Below are positions 5,868 through 9,368 of a DNA stretch of 9,368 nt, in pieces (the stretch's first letter is position 1; every line of letters begins with the position of its first letter). This DNA is from Collinsella sp. Its GTDB lineage: Bacteria > Actinomycetota > Coriobacteriia > Coriobacteriales > Coriobacteriaceae. Position numbers and translations under genes: made by a program. The stretch lies in NCBI GenBank assembly GCA_020025115.1, contig JAHHSP010000042.1, positions 1 through 9,368 on the forward strand, read 5' to 3'. The notes below the pieces were generated by a model. The model ran no database searches. It saw only the letters and a program-made list of their open reading frames with translations, and was not told where the DNA came from.

Positions 5868-6587
5868 ATGGAAAGCACCCCCACGCCCCACAACGGGGCC
5901 CATTACGGCGATATCGCCAAAACGGTCTTGATGCCCGGAGACCCGCTCCGCGCCAAGTACATCGCGGACCGTTACCTCGAGGATGTCCGCACCTTCAACG
6001 AGGTGCGCAACATGCTCGGCTTCACCGGCACATACCAGGGTCGACCCGTCTCGGTCATGGGCGGCGGCATGGGAATGCCCTCCATCGGCATCTACTCCCA
6101 CGAGCTCTATGAGTTCTACGGCGTGGAGTCCATCATCCGCGTGGGCTCCGCCGGCGGCATCGATCCGGCCATCAAGGTCCGCGACGTCGTGGCCGGCATG
6201 GGCGCCTGCACCGACTCCAACTACGCCGCTCAGTACAACCTCCCCGGCTCCTACGCCCCCATCGCAAGCTATGACCTGCTCGAGCGCGCCGTCGCCGCGG
6301 GCCGCGCGCAAGGCGTCGACGTCAAGGTCGGCAACATCCTGTCTTCCGACCATTTCTACCTCGACGACCCCTCCTCCACCGCCATCTGGCAGAAGATGGG
6401 CGTCCTCGCCGTCGAGATGGAGGCCGCCGCGCTCTACATGAACGCCGCGCGCCTGGGCAAGAAGGCCCTGTGCCTACTCACCGTCTCAGACCTGCCCCTC
6501 ACGGGCGAGTCCCTCCCGGCCGACGAGCGACAGACGAGCTTCACCCAGATGATGGAGATCGCGCTCTCCCTCGCCCTGCCCGTATAA
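5868..6587 (+). CDS. deoD: Purine nucleoside phosphorylase, DeoD type
   Basis: At 239 residues this matches the length of E. coli DeoD. It carries the family landmarks in order: TPHNG (His8) near the N-terminus, VLMPGDPLRAKYIA with the phosphate-binding Gly and Arg, MLGFTGTY, IIRVGSAGGI, VVAGMGACTDS, VGNILSSDHFY, VEMEAAALY for ribose and base contacts, and TVSDLPLTGE plus ADERQTSF supplying the Asp and Arg of the proton-donating pair. These hexameric cytoplasmic enzymes reversibly cleave purine (deoxy)nucleosides with phosphate to base and (deoxy)ribose-1-phosphate. The ATG at 5868 follows AAGGAGG with a 12-base spacer; an in-frame ATG at 5817 adds 17 unlike residues and has no site. It ends at a strong terminator, so it is a single-gene unit placed next to a nucleoside importer, a sensible functional pairing. 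Confidence 0.96.
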   Translation: MESTPTPHNGAHYGDIAKTVLMPGDPLRAKYIADRYLEDVRTFNEVRNMLGFTGTYQGRPVSVMGGGMGMPSIGIYSHELYEFYGVESIIRVGSAGGIDPAIKVRDVVAGMGACTDSNYAAQYNLPGSYAPIASYDLLERAVAAGRAQGVDVKVGNILSSDHFYLDDPSSTAIWQKMGVLAVEMEAAALYMNAARLGKKALCLLTVSDLPLTGESLPADERQTSFTQMMEIALSLALPV

Positions 6588-6591
6588 CCAC

Positions 6592-6638
6592 CGTCCGCCC
6601 GGCCCCGCGCATCGCAAAAGCCGGGCGGACGCTTTTTT
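6592..6638 (+). terminator. Strong Rho-independent terminator after deoD
   Basis: CGTCCGCCCGG (6592-6602) pairs perfectly over 11 bp with CCGGGCGGACG (6621-6631), with an 18-base loop, followed by C and six T (6633-6638). It starts five bases beyond the deoD stop codon and separates deoD from the importer operon. Confidence 0.95.
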
Positions 6639-6691
6639 GCCCGGGGCACGCGGCGCATAAGGGCACCGACGCCCCCATCCCCATGGTCTTT

Positions 6692-6719
6692 CTGCCACGC
6701 CCTTGCTCAGGCACGGCAG
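6692..6719. repeat. Symmetrical stem-loop upstream of the BMP lipoprotein gene
   Basis: CTGCC (6692-6696) pairs with GGCAG (6715-6719) and GCC (6699-6701) with GGC (6710-6712), separated by a symmetrical two-base internal loop on each side. A second short palindrome, GTTGT...ACAAC (6744-6748 and 6756-6760, 7-base loop), follows about 10 bases before the ribosome site of the lipoprotein gene. Both lie where a promoter, operator or 5' leader should be. No named riboswitch is recognised. Confidence 0.4.
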
Positions 6720-6781
6720 GAGATACGGCGCAGCGATGCGCCCGTTGTGCAAGCGACAACCGTACGCAAGAAAGGAAGAAC

Positions 6782-7843
6782 ATGAAGAAGAATCGTCTCA
6801 TGGGTCTCGCCCTTGCCGGCGTCCTCGCCCTTTCCGTCGCAGGCTGCGGCGGCGACGAGGCCAAGCCCGCGGGCTCCGCTCCCGCCGATGCCTCTGCCGA
6901 CTACAAGGTCCAGATGGTCACCGATATGGGCGGTGTGAACGACCAGTCCTTCAACCAGCTCGCCTGGGAGGGTCTGCAGCAGCTCAACAAGGAGACCGGT
7001 ATCGAGGTCGGTTACACCGAGTCCAAGCAGGAGTCCGACTACGCCACGAACCTGGACAAGGCCGTCGACGACGGCGCCCAGACCGTGTGGGGCATCGGCT
7101 TCGCCATGGCCGAGGCAATCCAGAACGCCGCCAAGACCAACCCTGACGTGCACTTCGCCATCATCGACAACGCCTACCCGGAGGCCGACCTCCTCGACAA
7201 CCTCACCGGCGTGACCTTCAAGACCCAGGAGCCCTCCTTCGTGGCCGGCTACATCGCCGCCATGACCACCCAGACCGGCAAGGTCGGCTTCGTCGGCGGC
7301 ATGAAGTCCGACGTGCTCGAGACCTTCAACTGGGGCTACCAGGCCGGCGTCGCCTACGCCAACGCCACCGAGGGCAAGGACGTCCAGGTCGTCTCCCAGT
7401 ACATCGAGACCTTCACCGACGCCGCCAAGGGCAAGGCCGCCGGCCAGAAGATGTACTCCGACGGCTGCGACATCGTGTTCGCCTGCGCCGGCAACGCCGG
7501 CAACGGCGTCATCGAGGCCGCGCAGGATGCCGACAAGCTCGTCATCGGCGTCGACAAGGACCAGTACGATCTCGCCCCTGAGAACATGCTGACCTCCGTC
7601 ATGAAGAACGTCGACCAGGCCGTCATCGAGGTCTCCACCATGGCCTCCAAGGGCGAAAAGGTCGGCGGCAAGAATATCGAGCTCTCCGCCAAGGACGGCG
7701 CCGTGGGCATCTCCGAGCACCATGACCTCATGGAGCCCGGCGTGTACGACACCGCCGTCGAGCTGTTCGACAAGATCAAGAACGGCGAGATCGAGCCTCC
7801 CGCGACCGAGGAAGCGTTCAACGACTACGTCGCTTCGCTCTAA
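6782..7843 (+). CDS. bmpA: BMP-family nucleoside-binding lipoprotein of an ABC importer (PnrA/BmpA-like)
   Basis: This 353-residue protein has a lipoprotein signal peptide: basic MKKNR, a hydrophobic stretch, then the lipobox VAGC with Cys22 as the lipidation site. A short Ala/Gly/Ser-rich linker follows. The mature part opens with VQMVTDMGGVNDQSFNQLAWEGL, the hallmark of the basic membrane protein (BMP/PnrA/TmpC) family. IGFAMAEAI, a TFKTQEPSFVAGYIA segment and FVGGM then follow, all typical. Family members bind purine nucleosides outside the membrane and deliver them to a nucleoside ABC transporter. The ATG at 6782 follows AAAGGAAG; longer in-frame readings upstream run through the deoD terminator and are not real. 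The ATPase gene lies 186 bp downstream across a row of stem-loops, and deoD upstream would process imported purine nucleosides. Confidence 0.95.
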   Translation: MKKNRLMGLALAGVLALSVAGCGGDEAKPAGSAPADASADYKVQMVTDMGGVNDQSFNQLAWEGLQQLNKETGIEVGYTESKQESDYATNLDKAVDDGAQTVWGIGFAMAEAIQNAAKTNPDVHFAIIDNAYPEADLLDNLTGVTFKTQEPSFVAGYIAAMTTQTGKVGFVGGMKSDVLETFNWGYQAGVAYANATEGKDVQVVSQYIETFTDAAKGKAAGQKMYSDGCDIVFACAGNAGNGVIEAAQDADKLVIGVDKDQYDLAPENMLTSVMKNVDQAVIEVSTMASKGEKVGGKNIELSAKDGAVGISEHHDLMEPGVYDTAVELFDKIKNGEIEPPATEEAFNDYVASL

Positions 7844-7860
7844 CGTCCAACGCTTTGCCA

Positions 7861-7895
7861 GGCCGGCGATGCGCCCTTCGGCGACATCGCCGGCC
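7861..7895 (+). repeat. Stem-loop 1 of the bmpA-nupA intercistronic array
   Basis: GGCCGGCGATG (7861-7871) pairs perfectly over 11 bp with CATCGCCGGCC (7885-7895). Inside, CGCC/GGCG extends the stem around a CTTC tetraloop with one bulged A. It starts 17 bases after the bmpA stop codon. No T-run follows, so it resembles an mRNA 3'-end stabiliser or attenuator rather than a complete terminator. Confidence 0.8.
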
Positions 7896-7905
7896 CGCGT
7901 CGTTC

Positions 7906-7931
7906 ACGGCTCGTGCGAGCAGACGAGCCGT
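7906..7931 (+). repeat. Stem-loop 2 of the bmpA-nupA intercistronic array
   Basis: ACGGCTCGT (7906-7914) pairs perfectly with ACGAGCCGT (7923-7931) around an eight-base loop. Its 3' end shares two bases with stem-loop 3, so the outermost pairs of the two compete. Confidence 0.75.
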
Positions 7932-7973
7932 CCCGCGCCGGGAGCGCCCGCAAGGACGCCCTCGGCGCGGGAC
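7930..7973 (+). repeat. Stem-loop 3 of the bmpA-nupA intercistronic array
   Basis: GTCCCGCGCCG (7930-7940) pairs perfectly over 11 bp with CGGCGCGGGAC (7963-7973), leaving a 22-base loop that could extend by GAG/CTC with a bulge. It is the most GC-rich stem of the four and has no T-run after it. Confidence 0.75.
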
Positions 7974-7978
7974 GAAGA

Positions 7979-7994
7979 GGGGCCGGAGGGCCCC
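7979..7994 (+). repeat. Stem-loop 4 of the bmpA-nupA intercistronic array
   Basis: GGGGCC (7979-7984) pairs with GGCCCC (7989-7994) around a GGAG tetraloop. It ends 17 bases before the GGAAGGAG ribosome site of the ATPase gene, so it could limit ribosome access or protect the 5' end of a processed ATPase mRNA. Confidence 0.7.
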
Positions 7995-8029
7995 GAACCC
8001 GAAGGAGAAATGGAAGGAGCAAACGGCCT

Positions 8030-9368
8030 ATGAAGCCAGATGCGCGCTACGCGGTGCAGATGAGCGGCATCGTGAAGACGTTCGGCACGTTCACCGCGCT
8101 CGACCATGTGGACCTCACCGTGCAAAAGGGCACGATCCACGCGGTCCTGGGCGAGAACGGCGCCGGAAAGAGCACGCTCATGAACGTGCTCTACGGCCTA
8201 TACCAAGCCGATGAGGGCCAGATCTGCCTCAACGGCGAGCCCGTCGACATCAACACCCCCAACGACGCCATCGCCCACGGCATCGGCATGGTCCATCAAC
8301 ACTTCATGCTCGTGGACAACTTCACCGTGACCCAAAACATCGTGCTCGGCAGCGAGGTATGCGGCACGGCGGGCATCCTCGACATGAAAAAAGCCCGGGA
8401 GAAGGTCTGCCAGATCATCGAGCAATACGGCCTCGAGGTCGACCCCGACGCAAAGATCGAGGACATCTCGGTCGGCATGCAGCAGCGCGTCGAGATCTTG
8501 AAGGCGCTCTACCGCGGCGCCGACATCCTGATCCTGGACGAGCCCACCGCTGTGCTCACGCCCCAGGAGATCGACCGCCTCATCCAGATCATGCATGACC
8601 TCACCAGCGCGGGTAAGACCATCATCGTCATCACCCACAAGCTCAAGGAGATCAAGGCGTCCTCCCACACCTGCACGATCATCCGCCGCGGCCAGTACGT
8701 CGACGAGGTCTCCGTGGCAGACGTCACGGAGGAGGACCTCGCCGACATGATGGTCGGTCACCACGTGAACCTCCGGGTCGAGAAGCGGCCCGCCGCGCCC
8801 GGCAAGACCGTTTTCGAGATTCGAGACCTTCATGTAGACGACGAGCGCGGCATCGAGACCGTCAAGGGCCTCGACCTCACGGTCCGCTCCGGCGAGATCG
8901 TCGGCATCGCCGGCATCGACGGCAACGGCCAGAAGGAGCTCGTCGAGGCCATCACCTGCCTGACGAGGGCCACTTCCGGAAAGATCCTCGTGAACGGCGA
9001 GGAAATCCAAAACACCACGACGCGCAACGTCATCGACCACAAGGTCTCGACCATCCACGAGGACCGCCAGAAGCGCGGCCTGGTGCTGCCCTTCACCGTT
9101 GCCGAGAACGCCGTGCTCGAGAAGTACCGCACGCCCGCATTTGGCAAGCACGGCATGCTCGACGGTGCCAAGATGCACGAATACACCGAGCAGCTCATCG
9201 CCGATTACGATATCCGCCCCGCCGACTGCGCCGACAAAACCGCCGGCGGCCTGTCCGGCGGCAACCAGCAGAAGGTCATCATCGCCCGCGAGGTCTCCAA
9301 CGACCCCGACGTGCTCATCGCCGTGCAGCCCACGCGCGGCCTTGATGTGGGAGCCATCGAATATGTTC
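8030..9368 (+). CDS. nupA: Nucleoside ABC importer ATPase with two nucleotide-binding domains, cut by the right edge
   Basis: The first 446 codons are present; family members have about 510, so the last 60 or so are missing. Domain 1 has Walker A GENGAGKST (41-49), the HQHFMLVDNFTV Q-loop region, signature ISVGMQQR (146-153) and Walker B ILILDEPT (Asp170, Glu171). Domain 2 has a degenerate Walker A GIDGNGQK (295-302), signature LSGGNQQK (408-415) and LIAVQPTRGLD, where Gln433 replaces the catalytic Glu. That substitution is a normal trait of the NupA/YufO group that works with BMP-type binding proteins, so only domain 1 should hydrolyse ATP fully. The ATG at 8030 follows GGAAGGAG with ten bases between. 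Two permease genes are expected beyond the window. The protein sits on the cytoplasmic face of the membrane. Confidence 0.95.
   Translation, partial: MKPDARYAVQMSGIVKTFGTFTALDHVDLTVQKGTIHAVLGENGAGKSTLMNVLYGLYQADEGQICLNGEPVDINTPNDAIAHGIGMVHQHFMLVDNFTVTQNIVLGSEVCGTAGILDMKKAREKVCQIIEQYGLEVDPDAKIEDISVGMQQRVEILKALYRGADILILDEPTAVLTPQEIDRLIQIMHDLTSAGKTIIVITHKLKEIKASSHTCTIIRRGQYVDEVSVADVTEEDLADMMVGHHVNLRVEKRPAAPGKTVFEIRDLHVDDERGIETVKGLDLTVRSGEIVGIAGIDGNGQKELVEAITCLTRATSGKILVNGEEIQNTTTRNVIDHKVSTIHEDRQKRGLVLPFTVAENAVLEKYRTPAFGKHGMLDGAKMHEYTEQLIADYDIRPADCADKTAGGLSGGNQQKVIIAREVSNDPDVLIAVQPTRGLDVGAIEYV

Noticed and set aside
6470..6781. A long N-terminal extension of the BMP lipoprotein to an ATG inside deoD
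   Set aside because: It would read through the deoD stop region and a strong terminator. The signal peptide, lipobox and ribosome site all place the start at 6782.
6707..7723. A 338-codon minus-strand frame opposite bmpA
   Set aside because: Antisense shadow of a clearly coding lipoprotein gene; composition is low-complexity Gly/Val/Asp/Leu and there is no family resemblance.
8198..9178. A 326-codon minus-strand frame opposite nupA
   Set aside because: Antisense shadow of the ATPase gene, whose Walker and signature motifs prove the plus strand is coding.
1..9368. CRISPR array, tRNA, rRNA or insertion sequence
   Set aside because: No regularly spaced repeats, no cloverleaf or rRNA-like segment, and no transposase-like frame was found by eye on either strand.

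Overview
The window reads as chromosome from a strictly fermentative, fairly GC-rich gut anaerobe. A Coriobacteriia member such as Collinsella fits best. This rests on protein content and composition and is an inference, not a database match. Nine genes can be called with good support, plus one weak small ORF. Bases 1 to 5251 carry genes on the minus strand, and bases 5868 to the right edge carry genes on the plus strand.

Left part (1-1710): a mannose-family PTS fragment made of an EIIB gene followed by an EIIA gene, with no IIC or IID gene in view. It is visibly more AT-rich than the rest. It is flanked on the left by a large inverted repeat and a leftward promoter-like site at the window edge, and on the right by about 530 bp without a convincing gene.

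Centre (1711-5251): a pyruvate formate-lyase locus whose enzyme is split into two polypeptides. The large gene encodes the pyruvate/CoA barrel with the catalytic Cys-Cys pair. It stops before the glycyl-radical domain and ends in a different, cysteine-containing acidic tail. A separate 83-residue gene 142 bp downstream supplies the missing domain with the radical glycine. It seems to have its own promoter, overlapped by a 12-bp stem-loop and a duplicated 15-bp motif, and it ends in a clear terminator. The radical-SAM activase gene pflA follows.

Right part (5252-9368): a 616-bp divergent intergenic region with inverted and direct repeats leads into a plus-strand nucleoside-salvage block. It contains deoD (purine nucleoside phosphorylase) with a strong terminator, then a BMP-family nucleoside-binding lipoprotein and the twin-NBD ATPase of the same ABC importer, cut by the window edge. 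Four consecutive stem-loops fill the gap between the lipoprotein and ATPase genes. Together these genes would import nucleosides and phosphorolyse the purine ones, while PFL handles anaerobic pyruvate cleavage to formate and acetyl-CoA.

The most distinctive item is the split pyruvate formate-lyase. The domain loss in one gene is matched by a free-standing domain in the next, which points to an obligate two-part enzyme rather than a damaged gene.
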